The notes beneath the pieces are model-generated. The model was not told the DNA's origin, searched no databases, and saw nothing but the letters and a program-made list of their open reading frames with translations. A program made the translations under genes and the position numbers. Positions 35,485 through 44,652 of a DNA stretch of 64,000 nucleotides are shown one piece after another. Every line of letters starts with the position of its first letter. Within the stretch, counting starts at the first letter, position 1. The stretch is from Ferrimonas kyonanensis DSM 18153 (GTDB taxonomy: Bacteria > Pseudomonadota > Gammaproteobacteria > Enterobacterales > Shewanellaceae). Where the stretch lies: assembly GCF_000425405.1 (NCBI RefSeq), contig NZ_KE384365.1, positions 143,594 to 207,593 on the forward strand. Reading direction: 5' to 3'.

Positions 35485-36681
35485 ATGTCGGTTTGGACTC
35501 GACGATTATTGCCTATTATCATCATCCTTGCAGCGCTGTTTGTCGGGCTGGCAGTGATCTTCGCTACCAAAACTCAACCTGAGGTCAAAGAGCAGCGCAA
35601 GATCCTGCCGATCATTGAAGTCAGTGAGATTCGCAGCGACAACATCACCCTGAAGATGAAGTCCTACGGCGTGGTCCAGCCTCGTCATCAGACTCAGCTT
35701 GTGGCTGAGGTCAGCGGCCGGGTAGTGGCGCTGGATCCCAGCTTCATCGCCGGTGGCGAAGTGACCCAGGGGCAGATCCTGGCCCGCATCGAGCCCGCCG
35801 ATTACCAGGCTGACCTGATGCAGGCCCAGGCCAACCTGGCCCAGGCCAAAGCGGTTCTCGAAGAGGAAATTGCCCGCGGAAAAGTGGCCGAGCAGGAGTG
35901 GAAGGGCGTCACCACCGGCATTCCACCGGAGCTGGGATTGCGTAAACCGCAACTGGCTCAGGAACAGGCCAAGCTGCGCTCCGCCGAAGCCGCCCTGGCC
36001 CGCGCCCAGCGCAACCTGGAGCGCACCGTGATTCGAGCGCCTCTGGATGGACTGATCAAAAGCCGTAACGTCGATCTCGGGCAGTACGTCAGCCTGGGCG
36101 TGATGATGGGCGAAGTGCTGGGCACCGACGTCGCCGAAGTGCGTCTGCCCCTGGCCGCCGATCAGCTGCAGTTCATTAACCACCCTGACAACCCGGACAG
36201 CCCGGTCACCCTGACCCAGGCCAGTGCCACCGGCCCGGTGCAGTGGCAGGCTCACCTGGTGCGTTCCGAGCAGGTGATCGATGAGCAGAGCCGCATGATC
36301 TACCTGGTGGCCGAGTTGCGCGACCCCTACAACAAAGAGGGCCGACTGGCTGCCGGGCCGCTGAAGTTCGGCAGCTTCGTCAACGCCGAGATCGAAGGCC
36401 GCACCCTGGACAACATCGTCCGTCTGCCTCGCCACAGCGTCCGCAACGGTGCGGTGATGGTGATCGACGACAACAATCTGCTGGAGCGTCGCCCGGTGGA
36501 TGTGGTCCATACCGATCTCAACTCCGTCTACATTCGCGACAGCCTCAAAAAAGGCGAGCGCATCTCTCTGACCGCCCTCAACTCGTTCCAGGACGGCAGC
36601 GAAGTGAAGATTCTCGGTGAACCGGAGCCCGCCTCCAACGTCGGCGGCAGCCTGAGTGCGGAGGCCAATGCCAATGAGTGA
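35485..36681 (+). CDS. RND efflux periplasmic adaptor (membrane fusion protein)
   Basis: Adaptor of 398 residues with one N-terminal membrane anchor (about 8-28). A lipoyl domain (V-V-Q-P-R...V-S-G-R-V-V and R-A-P-L-D-G-L-I) flanks an alpha-helical hairpin rich in alanine and glutamine (about 105-185). Beta-barrel and membrane-proximal domains follow. AAAGGA lies eight bases before the ATG. It overlaps the pump gene by eight bases, so the two are coupled. The outer-membrane channel is not encoded here. Substrate unknown. Confidence 0.92.
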   Translation: MSVWTRRLLPIIIILAALFVGLAVIFATKTQPEVKEQRKILPIIEVSEIRSDNITLKMKSYGVVQPRHQTQLVAEVSGRVVALDPSFIAGGEVTQGQILARIEPADYQADLMQAQANLAQAKAVLEEEIARGKVAEQEWKGVTTGIPPELGLRKPQLAQEQAKLRSAEAALARAQRNLERTVIRAPLDGLIKSRNVDLGQYVSLGVMMGEVLGTDVAEVRLPLAADQLQFINHPDNPDSPVTLTQASATGPVQWQAHLVRSEQVIDEQSRMIYLVAELRDPYNKEGRLAAGPLKFGSFVNAEIEGRTLDNIVRLPRHSVRNGAVMVIDDNNLLERRPVDVVHTDLNSVYIRDSLKKGERISLTALNSFQDGSEVKILGEPEPASNVGGSLSAEANANE

Positions 36682-39600
36682 TATCGATACTCGCAACGGC
36701 ATCATCGCCTGGTTCGCCCGCAACAGTGTTGCGGCGAACCTGTTGATGTTTGGCCTGTTGATCGGCGGCATCATCGCCACTTTCACCATCAACAAAGAGG
36801 TGTTCCCTCGCTTTGAGCTCAACCTGCTCAGGGTCTCGGTCGGCTACCCCGGCGGTGCTCCGCAGGAGATTGAAGAGGGCATCACCATTAAGATCGAGGA
36901 AGCGATCAAGGACGTTCAGGGGATCAAGAAAGTCACCTCGGTCGCCTCCGACTCCTCCGGCAGCGTCACCATTGAGGTGGAAGACGAAGCGGATCCCGCC
37001 GAGGTGTTGGATGAGGTCAAGCTGCGCATCGACACCATCTCCACCTTCCCCGAAAGTATCGAAAAGCCGGAGGTGTATCGCATCCGCCCGGAGCAGGATG
37101 TCATCTGGTTGTCCATCTACGGCGACGCCCCTCTGACCGAGCTCAAAGAACTGGCCAAGACCATACGCGATGAGATGACCAACCTGCCCTCGGTCAGCCG
37201 CGCCGACATCGTCGGTGCCCCCGACTATGAGATCAGCATCGAAGTCTCGGAAAACAAACTCAGGGAGTACGGCCTCACCTTTGAGCAGGTGGCTCAGGCG
37301 GTACAGCGCAGCTCCATCGACCTTCCCGGTGGCGCCATTCGCGCTCAGGACGGCGACATTCTGCTGCGCACCAAAGGCCAGGCCTACACCGACGAAGACT
37401 TCGCCCAGACTCTGGTGCTAACCCGCAGCGACGGCACTCGGGTGATGCTGTCGGACGTAGCCTACATCAAGGATGAGTTTGTCGAAGGCCTGCGCTACAC
37501 CCGCTTCAACGGCAAACCTTCGGTGTTCGTTTCCATCAAGAGTGTCGGCGATCAAAACGCCCTGACCATCTCCGAGCAGGTGCGGGACAAGGTCGACGAG
37601 CTCAAGCAGGAACTGCCCGCCAGCATCGAGATCGAGCACTGGGGCGACGTCACCTTCTACCTGGAAGGGCGCCTCAACATGATGCTGGAAAACATGGCCA
37701 TGGGCGCCCTGCTGGTGTTCATCATCCTGGCACTGTTCCTGGAACTGAAAGTGGCGTTCTGGGTGATGATGGGCCTGCCGGTGTGCTTCCTCGGCGCCCT
37801 GTTCCTGATGCCGCCCCTGGGGATGAGCATCAACCTGCTGAGCCTGTTTGCCTTCATCCTGGTGCTGGGGATCGTGGTCGACGACGCCATCGTCATTGGC
37901 GAGTCCGCCTACAGCGAAATTGAACGTCACGGCCACACCACCGACAACGTCATTGCCGGGGCCAAGCGGGTCGCCATGCCCGCCACCTTCGGGGTACTGA
38001 CCACCATCGCCGCCTTCGTGCCCATGCTGCTGGTGCCCGGCCCCTTTGGGGTGATCTGGAAAACCATCGGTTGGGTGGTGATCCTGTGTCTGGCCTTCTC
38101 GTTGGTGGAGTCCAAGTGGATCCTGCCGGCGCACCTGGTGCACACCAAGCTGAAGAAAAAACAGCAACTGGGCTGGCTGGGCAAACGCCAGCACGCCTTT
38201 AACCTGTGGATTCGTCATCACATCGAACACAGCTACAAGCCGATGCTGGAGCGTTGCCTCAACCGCCGTTACACCGTGTTCACCGGCTTTGTCAGCGGCC
38301 TGATTCTGGTGATCGCCATGATGGCCGCCGGCCACATTCGATTCGTGTTCTTCCCGGACATCCCCTCCGACTTCATTCAGGTTAACCTGACCATGGAGCA
38401 GGGCACTTCGGAAAACAGCACCTTGATTACCCTGCAGCACATGGAGCAGCAACTGTCGAACCTGGAAGCGCAGTGGGAGCAGGAGTACGGCCAGACCATG
38501 GTCAAACACGTGCTGGCGGATCTGGACAGCCGCAGTTCCGGCTCCTTCTTCATCGAGTTGACCAAGGGCGAAGACCGGGTACTGGATACGGTGCAGATCA
38601 GCAACCAGTGGCGCGACGCCATCGGTGACCTGCCAGGGGTCAAGTCCATCGACATCGAAGGATCCACCGGCGGCGCCGGCGCCGACATCGCCTTCCGCCT
38701 GGAAGGCAAAGACATGGAACAGATGGCCGCCGCCGCCGCCGAGCTGAAACGGCACCTGGGCAGTTACGAGGGCCTGAGCGACATCAACGATAACTACTCC
38801 TCCGGCAGTCAGGAGCTGAGGCTGGCCATTAAGCCCGAGGCCGAATCCCTGGGGCTGACCCTGTCCGACCTGGCCCGCCAAGTACGCTACGGCTTCTATG
38901 GCTACGAAGCCCAGCGCATGCTGCGGGAAAAGGAGGAGGTCAAGGTGATGGTGCGCTATCCGGAGAGCGAACGCCGTAGCCTCGGCCACCTGGAGAACAT
39001 GCGCATTCGCACCCCGGCCGGCGTCGAAGTGCCGTTCTCCGCCGTTGCTCGGGTCGAACTGGCGGAAAGCTACAGTGCCATTACCCGCACCGACGGCCGC
39101 CGCGCCATTACCGTGACCGCCCGTGCCGACAAAGCCATTGTCGAGCCCGGCAAGGTCACCCAGGAGGTCAGCGACCAGTTCATGCCGGAGCTGCTGAAAC
39201 GCTACCCCGGCGTCGATACCGAACTGGACGGGGCCAGCGCCGAAGAGAGCGATGCCCTGGTGAGTCTGGGGCAAGGGGCGGTACTGGCCCTGTTTGTGAT
39301 CTTCGCCCTGATGGCGATTCCACTGCGCTCCTACAGCCAACCACTGATCATCATGTCGGTGATCCCCTTTGGCATGATCGGTGCTGCCATCGGCCACTAC
39401 GTGCTGGGTCTGAGCCTGAACGTCCTGAGCCTGTGCGGCATCATCGCCCTGGCCGGGGTGGTGGTGAATGACTCATTGATCATGGTGGACTTCGTCAACC
39501 AGGCCAGAAAGGCCGGCATACGAGTGCGGGATGCGGTGATCCAGGCGGGCACCCAGCGATTCAGGGCCATCACCCTGACTTCGCTGACCACCTTCCTGGG

Positions 39601-39802
39601 ACTGGCGCCCATCGTGTTCTTCGAGAAGAGCCTGCAGGCCCAGATCGTCATTCCCATGGCCACCTCTCTGGCCTTCGGCATTCTGTTCTCCACCACCGTT
39701 ACCCTGATCCTGGTGCCCTGCCTGTACCTGATACTGGATGATTTCAAACGGGTACTGAAGCGCTTCTACCACTGGTGGTGGCGTCCGACAGCCACCGAGT
39801 AA
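36674..39802 (+). CDS. RND efflux transporter permease
   Basis: Inner-membrane pump of 1042 residues in the AcrB/HAE1-like superfamily. The N-terminal helix is followed by a large periplasmic loop, then the TM4 motif G-I-V-V-D-D-A-I-V with the proton-relay aspartates. A second loop and TM8-12 follow, with F-A-L-M-A-I-P-L-R-S-Y and G-V-V-V-N-D-S. The ATG at 36674 overlaps the adaptor stop; an in-frame upstream start would add six residues. Closer to the Shewanella-type drug/proton RND pumps of about 1040 residues than to CusA. Ends in a terminator. Confidence 0.93.
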   Translation: MSDIDTRNGIIAWFARNSVAANLLMFGLLIGGIIATFTINKEVFPRFELNLLRVSVGYPGGAPQEIEEGITIKIEEAIKDVQGIKKVTSVASDSSGSVTIEVEDEADPAEVLDEVKLRIDTISTFPESIEKPEVYRIRPEQDVIWLSIYGDAPLTELKELAKTIRDEMTNLPSVSRADIVGAPDYEISIEVSENKLREYGLTFEQVAQAVQRSSIDLPGGAIRAQDGDILLRTKGQAYTDEDFAQTLVLTRSDGTRVMLSDVAYIKDEFVEGLRYTRFNGKPSVFVSIKSVGDQNALTISEQVRDKVDELKQELPASIEIEHWGDVTFYLEGRLNMMLENMAMGALLVFIILALFLELKVAFWVMMGLPVCFLGALFLMPPLGMSINLLSLFAFILVLGIVVDDAIVIGESAYSEIERHGHTTDNVIAGAKRVAMPATFGVLTTIAAFVPMLLVPGPFGVIWKTIGWVVILCLAFSLVESKWILPAHLVHTKLKKKQQLGWLGKRQHAFNLWIRHHIEHSYKPMLERCLNRRYTVFTGFVSGLILVIAMMAAGHIRFVFFPDIPSDFIQVNLTMEQGTSENSTLITLQHMEQQLSNLEAQWEQEYGQTMVKHVLADLDSRSSGSFFIELTKGEDRVLDTVQISNQWRDAIGDLPGVKSIDIEGSTGGAGADIAFRLEGKDMEQMAAAAAELKRHLGSYEGLSDINDNYSSGSQELRLAIKPEAESLGLTLSDLARQVRYGFYGYEAQRMLREKEEVKVMVRYPESERRSLGHLENMRIRTPAGVEVPFSAVARVELAESYSAITRTDGRRAITVTARADKAIVEPGKVTQEVSDQFMPELLKRYPGVDTELDGASAEESDALVSLGQGAVLALFVIFALMAIPLRSYSQPLIIMSVIPFGMIGAAIGHYVLGLSLNVLSLCGIIALAGVVVNDSLIMVDFVNQARKAGIRVRDAVIQAGTQRFRAITLTSLTTFLGLAPIVFFEKSLQAQIVIPMATSLAFGILFSTTVTLILVPCLYLILDDFKRVLKRFYHWWWRPTATE

Positions 39803-39817
39803 TTCAGCAATATCCAC

Positions 39818-39844
39818 AAGGGACCTTCGGGTCCCTTTTGTTTT
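39818..39844 (+). terminator. Intrinsic terminator after the RND operon
   Basis: AAGGGACC-TTCG-GGTCCCTT followed by TTGTTTT. Confidence 0.9.
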
Positions 39845-39894
39845 GCCCCAGCACCACCTTCCGGTTTGCCAGCCACCAATCCCTGAACTAGGCT

Positions 39895-39919
39895 TTTGAA
39901 AAGCCCTGTGTTTTTCAAA
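39895..39919. promoter_or_regulatory. Inverted repeat upstream of the GH2-GH9 genes
   Basis: TTTGAAAA (39895-39902), nine-base spacer, TTTTCAAA (39912-39919), 22 bases before the GH2 ATG. The left arm also overlaps a tight GGCTTTTGAAAAGCC palindrome. Could be an operator; no local regulator gene is adjacent. Confidence 0.4.
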
Positions 39920-39941
39920 CCAGACAGCCAATGGGAAAGGA

Positions 39942-42134
39942 ATGCCCTACGCAACACTCTGCCTGCTATGGATGGCGGCCCTGCTGCTGGGGTGCCAATC
40001 GTCACCCCGCCTTCCGGCCGAATCCCAGAGCCTCAACGGCCACTGGCGGTTTCAACCCCAGGTCGCCGTCGATGCCGCGCCGGCACAGCCGGAATTCGAT
40101 GACAGCCACTGGCCCGAGATTCGGGTGCCAGGCAACTGGAGTAGCCAGGGCTTCGATACCCAGGGGGCGCACTGGTACCGAACCCGTTTTCAATGGCAGC
40201 CTCAATCCCAATCGGCCGGTCAGCGGCTCTGGTTTGAGGGCGTAGACTACCAGGCCGAGATCTGGCTCAACGGCCAGTATCTGGGGCAACACCGCGGCTA
40301 CTTCGGGGCCTTCTACTTTGACGTCGACACTGAGCTGAAACCCGGCGCCAATCTGCTGGCGGTGCGGGTAGACAGTCCGCTGGAATCCCAGCAGGGCGAC
40401 TCCTGGTCGCTGCATAAGACTCTGATCAAAGGCGTATTGGGCCACCATGACACCCGCGCCGGAGGCGCCTGGAGCGATCGCGGTCAGGAGCGCAACACCG
40501 GTGGCATCTGGGGTCGGGTATGGCTGCAGCCCCAGGGGGAGGTGCGTCTCAACAGCCAGCGTTGGCACAGCCAGATCGACGCCGACCTCAGCCGGGGCCA
40601 GTGGCAATTGAGCTACGTCAGTGAGCAGCAGCATCTGGGCGAATGGCAACTGAGCCTGACTCCGGTTAACTTTCAAGGCCAGGCAGAAACCTGGCGCCAA
40701 CCGGGGCAACTGCCCGCTGGCGACGGCCAGGTAACCCTGTTGATCCCCGAGGCCAAGCGGCCACTGTGGTGGCCTAGGGAACGGGGCGCACCGAATCTGT
40801 ACCGATTGCAGGCTCGATTTATCAGCGACGGCCAGACCCTGCTTCACAGCCAACAGACCGTCGGCTTTCGCAGCATCGACTACGACGGCCAACTGGGACG
40901 CTGGAGCGTTAATGGCCAACCGCTGTTTCTGCGCGGCACCAACTACATCGCCCATCAGTTCCTGTCTCAGGCCAATGAGTCGCTGCTGCTGCAGGATCTG
41001 CAACTGATGCAGCAGGCCCACATCAACGTGGTCCGGGTCCACGCCCACCTGCTGCCACAACGGTTCTACGATCTGGCCAATCGCATGGGCATGCTGGTGT
41101 GGCAGGACTTTCCCCTGCAATGGGGCTACCAGGACAGCGACGCCTTCCACCGCGATGCCCAGAGGCAGCTGGCCGAGATGGTCAACCAGTTTCATCACCA
41201 TCCCAGCATCATCACCTGGTCGGCGCACAATGAGCCGCCCTGGGACGCCGACTGGATGCGCTACCGCTATCAGGACTACCACCCCAAACAGAATGAACAG
41301 CTGGACCTGGCCCTGTACCAAAGCCTGCGACGACTGGATCCGCACCGGCCCAGCTTCGCCCTGTCACGCACCGCAGAGCACCCCTGGTATGGCTGGTACA
41401 GCGGCCACTGGACCGATTACGGCGCCCCGGCCAAGGAGAAGCTGATCACCGAATTTGGCGCTCAGGCGCTGCCCGATGCGCCGGTGTTGTACCAACTGCT
41501 GAAGGCACCGGCCGACTGGCCGGCACTGCCCGATGACTGGAGCCAGTGGCAATACCACAACTTCCAGCCCCATGAGACCTTTGAGCTGGCGGGCATCGAC
41601 CCCGGGCCAAACGTCCTGAGCCTGATAGACAACACCCAGCGCTACCAACAGACCCTGACCCGCTTTGCTGCCGAAAGTTACCGCCGCCAGAAATACCAGC
41701 CGGTGGGGGCCATTTTCCAGTTTATGTTTGTGGAGCATTGGCCCTCCATGAACTGGGGCATCGTCGACTATCGCCGTAACCCCAAGCCCGGATACCAGGC
41801 GCTGAAGCAGGCCTACCAGCCGCTGCTGCCCAGCATCATGCACCACCGCGATCGTTTCAGCCGTCATGAGCCGGTGCCGTTGCCGGTGGTGATCATCAAC
41901 GACCACCTGTATACCCTGCCCGGCAGCCAATTGACCCTGACGCTGCACCAGGGCGACGTCGTCGTCGACCACCGCCAGCAGCAGCTGCATATCCAGCCAG
42001 ACAGCGTGTTGGCGCTGGCGCCATTTCCCAACCGCCCGCTGACACCGGGCCGCTACCTGGCCCGCGCGACCCTGCATGACGATCACGGCCGCCACCTGGC
42101 CAGCAGTCAGTTCACTTTTGAGGTACAACCATGA
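39942..42134 (+). CDS. GH2-family glycoside hydrolase, lipoprotein
   Basis: Predicted beta-glycosidase of 730 residues. Lipobox L-L-L-G-C with C18; glutamine at +2 suggests the outer membrane. Jelly-roll domain (about 30-200), beta-sandwich (about 200-315), then the TIM barrel from N-G-Q-P-L-F-L-R-G-T-N-Y. The acid/base glutamate is E431 in A-H-N-E-P and the nucleophile E504 in L-I-T-E-F-G. Family GH2 is clear. Specificity (mannosidase, glucuronidase, galactosidase or other) is not. GGGAAAGGA directly precedes the ATG. Overlaps the GH9 gene (ATGA), so both are made together. Probably trims the glycan of this cluster or imports its fragments. Confidence 0.88.
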   Translation: MPYATLCLLWMAALLLGCQSSPRLPAESQSLNGHWRFQPQVAVDAAPAQPEFDDSHWPEIRVPGNWSSQGFDTQGAHWYRTRFQWQPQSQSAGQRLWFEGVDYQAEIWLNGQYLGQHRGYFGAFYFDVDTELKPGANLLAVRVDSPLESQQGDSWSLHKTLIKGVLGHHDTRAGGAWSDRGQERNTGGIWGRVWLQPQGEVRLNSQRWHSQIDADLSRGQWQLSYVSEQQHLGEWQLSLTPVNFQGQAETWRQPGQLPAGDGQVTLLIPEAKRPLWWPRERGAPNLYRLQARFISDGQTLLHSQQTVGFRSIDYDGQLGRWSVNGQPLFLRGTNYIAHQFLSQANESLLLQDLQLMQQAHINVVRVHAHLLPQRFYDLANRMGMLVWQDFPLQWGYQDSDAFHRDAQRQLAEMVNQFHHHPSIITWSAHNEPPWDADWMRYRYQDYHPKQNEQLDLALYQSLRRLDPHRPSFALSRTAEHPWYGWYSGHWTDYGAPAKEKLITEFGAQALPDAPVLYQLLKAPADWPALPDDWSQWQYHNFQPHETFELAGIDPGPNVLSLIDNTQRYQQTLTRFAAESYRRQKYQPVGAIFQFMFVEHWPSMNWGIVDYRRNPKPGYQALKQAYQPLLPSIMHHRDRFSRHEPVPLPVVIINDHLYTLPGSQLTLTLHQGDVVVDHRQQQLHIQPDSVLALAPFPNRPLTPGRYLARATLHDDHGRHLASSQFTFEVQP

Positions 42135-43759
42135 AACCCCTACTGATGTTGCTGGCTCTGCTGAGTCTGAAACTGCCGGCCCAGATCCTGGTGAACCAAA
42201 GCGGCTACCTGGCCGCTGAACCGGGCCAGATCAAGGCCCCGCCCGGGCAGACTCTGCTGCTGAAAAGCGCCAGCAGCGATGGCATCATCGCCACCCTATC
42301 CCCGCCCGCCGACGGTTGGTTGTCATTGCCCATCGGCCTGGGGCCCGGCTGGTACCTGCTGGAGAACGAACAGCATCGCTCCGAGGTGTTTCCCATTGGC
42401 CTCGACAGTCAGAAGCAAAGCCTGATGTTGCTGCTGCGGGCGTTCCACTATCAACACGCCGGCCAACCCTTGCTGGATCCGGCCACCGGCCTGCGCCGGC
42501 CAGCCGCCCATCTTCAGGATGGCCGCCTGGCCCATGACGACGATCTGCATCCACAGGGGCACTACCTGGACGCCAGCGGTGGCTGGTACGACGCCGGTGA
42601 CTACGGCAAATACCTCGCCACCACCACCATCACCGCAGCACGGTTGCTGGACGCCGGTCAGCAAGCCGAATCGAGGGATCCCCTTCTGGCCCAGGCGTTG
42701 ATTCAAGAAGCGCAGATTGGTCTGGACTGGCTCCTGAAGATGCAACGAATCGATGGCGCCTTCTACCGTAAGGTAGGCGGCGCCAGCTGGCCTGAATTGG
42801 TGCCGCCTCATCAGGATCGCCAGCCCAGATACATCTATGGCGTATCCACTCCTGACAGCGCCAAAGCCTCGGCGGTACTGGCTCAGGCGGCCCGCCAGTT
42901 GATGCCGGCGCAGCCTGAGCTCGGACAGCGTTACCTGGCCGCCGCCGAGTCCGGCTGGCGCTGGCTGCAAAGCCAGCCACAACAACGCATCGACTGGCAC
43001 CCGGGGGACGATGGCGGTTCCGGTCCCTATATCTACAACCAGTGGGATCAACAGCCGTCGTTGCAGCACGATCGCGACGATCGTTTCTGGGCCGCCGCCG
43101 AACTGTTCCTGACCACCGGCCAGGCCGACTACCTGGAGTACGCCAGTCAACATCTGCCAACCACCATCGACCTGTTTGAGTGGAAGGATCCCAGCGTCAT
43201 GGGGGTGATCCACCTGCTGGCCAGCAGCCGCGCCGCCCCCCTGCATGCCCTGCTCAGTGAGCGCCTGCTGCAACGCTGCCGGCAACTGAAAACCCAGGCC
43301 GAGGCCAGCGAGTTTCGTATTGCTAATCAGCGCTTCATCTGGGGCTCAAATAAGATGGTGGCCGAACAGGGAATCCTGCTGGCCCAGTGCGCCAGCCTCA
43401 GTGGCGATCGCCGTTACCGGCAGCTGGCCTGGCATCAATGGCATTACCTGATGGGCCTTAACCCTTTCAATCAGAGTTTCGTTACCGGGCTTGGGGCCCG
43501 GCCGGTGCGTAACCTGCATCACATCTGGGCCAGGGCCGCTAAGGTTTCACCACCGGGCATGATGGTGGGAGGGCCCAATGAGGACAGTCAGGCCAGCATC
43601 GCTCCCAAAGGACAGGGCATGCTCAGTTACGTCGACGACGCCCGGGACTATTCGGTCAACGAGTTTGCCATCGACTACAACGCCGCCGCCATTGGCCTGA
43701 TCGGGCAACTGCTGCATGGCCCCGGCCCACACCCGGCAGACACCGCTGCGAGTCACTGA
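42131..43759 (+). CDS. GH9-family glucanase (cellulase-like)
   Basis: Exported hydrolase of 542 residues with a short signal peptide (ends L-P-A-Q). An N-terminal immunoglobulin-like domain (I-L-V-N-Q-S-G-Y, as in CelD-type GH9 enzymes) leads into the six-hairpin catalytic domain. Catalytic aspartates D154 and D157 are in G-G-W-Y-D-A-G-D-Y-G-K-Y. The catalytic acid E511 is in Y-S-V-N-E-F-A-I-D-Y-N. GH9 enzymes cut beta-1,4-glucans and related glycans. No carbohydrate-binding module. Second gene after GH2. Converges with the small lipoprotein gene. Confidence 0.92.
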   Translation: MKPLLMLLALLSLKLPAQILVNQSGYLAAEPGQIKAPPGQTLLLKSASSDGIIATLSPPADGWLSLPIGLGPGWYLLENEQHRSEVFPIGLDSQKQSLMLLLRAFHYQHAGQPLLDPATGLRRPAAHLQDGRLAHDDDLHPQGHYLDASGGWYDAGDYGKYLATTTITAARLLDAGQQAESRDPLLAQALIQEAQIGLDWLLKMQRIDGAFYRKVGGASWPELVPPHQDRQPRYIYGVSTPDSAKASAVLAQAARQLMPAQPELGQRYLAAAESGWRWLQSQPQQRIDWHPGDDGGSGPYIYNQWDQQPSLQHDRDDRFWAAAELFLTTGQADYLEYASQHLPTTIDLFEWKDPSVMGVIHLLASSRAAPLHALLSERLLQRCRQLKTQAEASEFRIANQRFIWGSNKMVAEQGILLAQCASLSGDRRYRQLAWHQWHYLMGLNPFNQSFVTGLGARPVRNLHHIWARAAKVSPPGMMVGGPNEDSQASIAPKGQGMLSYVDDARDYSVNEFAIDYNAAAIGLIGQLLHGPGPHPADTAASH

Positions 43760-43977
43760 CAGTCCAGACTGTGATTGCAGCGATGGTGGCTGCAACCCGC
43801 CGAACGAGGCTGGGTGGCAAGGGAATCGGCCTGCTGATGCCGGAGTCGCTGCCACAACGCCTGACGCTCGGTAGTCGAGGCCTGGGGCTGCCCCCCGGCG
43901 GAATGGGAAAACGGCAACGACTGGCAGCCACACAGCAGCGCGGCCAGGCAAACAGCGACAATGGGCATTTTTAGCAT
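43753..43977 (-). CDS. Small lipoprotein, unknown function
   Basis: Protein of 74 residues with a signal peptide and lipobox L-L-C-G-C (C18). Glutamine at +2 favours the outer membrane. The mature part is polar and ends with several cysteines and histidines (A-G-C-S-H-H-R-C-N-H). A strong AAGGAGGA lies eight bases before the ATG at 43977, which is why I accept it. Its stop overlaps the end of GH9 by seven bases. It diverges from the HAMP-protein gene across 51 bases. No family recognised. Confidence 0.65.
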   Translation of the reverse strand: MLKMPIVAVCLAALLCGCQSLPFSHSAGGQPQASTTERQALWQRLRHQQADSLATQPRSAGCSHHRCNHSLDCQ

Positions 43978-44028
43978 CGTGGGCTTCCTCCTTGATTCCC
44001 CGCGATCAGTATAGTCAAAGGAAACAAC

Positions 44029-44652
44029 ATGAAACGACAGATACGAAATCTCTACTCTCGTCTGGCTGGCCCGCTGCCCTGGACCATCACGGTTCGTATC
44101 GGTGTCCTGTGTCTGCTGTTCTGCCTCATCAGCGCCCTGCAGTTCTACCTGTTTTACGACCACATCCTCAATGAGCTGGCACAACTGCTGGCGTTTCAGC
44201 TGCTGCCCCATGAGCTAGCCGAAATCAGCCGGCAACTGCCCAACCTGCATTGGGCCCTCGCCGTCTGGACTGTGCCACTGTTGCTGGTCAACACCCTGTT
44301 TGCCGGCCTGGCGGCCCTGTGGCTCAGTCGCCGTATCGCCGGCCCCACCCTGGCCATCCGCTCGCACCTGCAGCGGGTGGGCAACGGCGATCTTCAGGCC
44401 CAACTCTCCCTGCGCCAGGACGATGAACTCAAGGAGGTGGCCGACGAGATCAACCAGGCCGTCAGCAAACTTCAGGTGATGGTCTGGGGCATTAAAACCA
44501 ACCTGGAAGCACTGGAAGCCGCCAGTGAGGCCGCCGGCGAGGCGGATCGACAGCGACTGCAGCAGCAACTGCAGGCCATCCGCATAAACCTGAACTGGTT
44601 CGAGACCCTGGAGCAAAAAAACAGTGATGAAGTGGATTCTGCTGTCCCTTAG
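44029..44652 (+). CDS. HAMP-domain membrane protein without output domain
   Basis: Protein of 207 residues. Two membrane helices (about 20-44 and 75-98) enclose a short periplasmic loop of about 30 residues. A HAMP domain follows (about 95-150: R-R-I-A-G-P...R-V-G-N-G-D-L...D-E-L-K-E-V-A-D-E-I-N), then a short coiled coil rich in glutamine. No kinase, cyclase or methyl-accepting domain follows. AAAGGA lies six bases before the ATG. It overlaps the next gene by 26-29 bases, so it is co-translated with the TPR/TIM-barrel protein. It may pass an envelope signal to a partner protein. Confidence 0.75.
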   Translation: MKRQIRNLYSRLAGPLPWTITVRIGVLCLLFCLISALQFYLFYDHILNELAQLLAFQLLPHELAEISRQLPNLHWALAVWTVPLLLVNTLFAGLAALWLSRRIAGPTLAIRSHLQRVGNGDLQAQLSLRQDDELKEVADEINQAVSKLQVMVWGIKTNLEALEAASEAAGEADRQRLQQQLQAIRINLNWFETLEQKNSDEVDSAVP

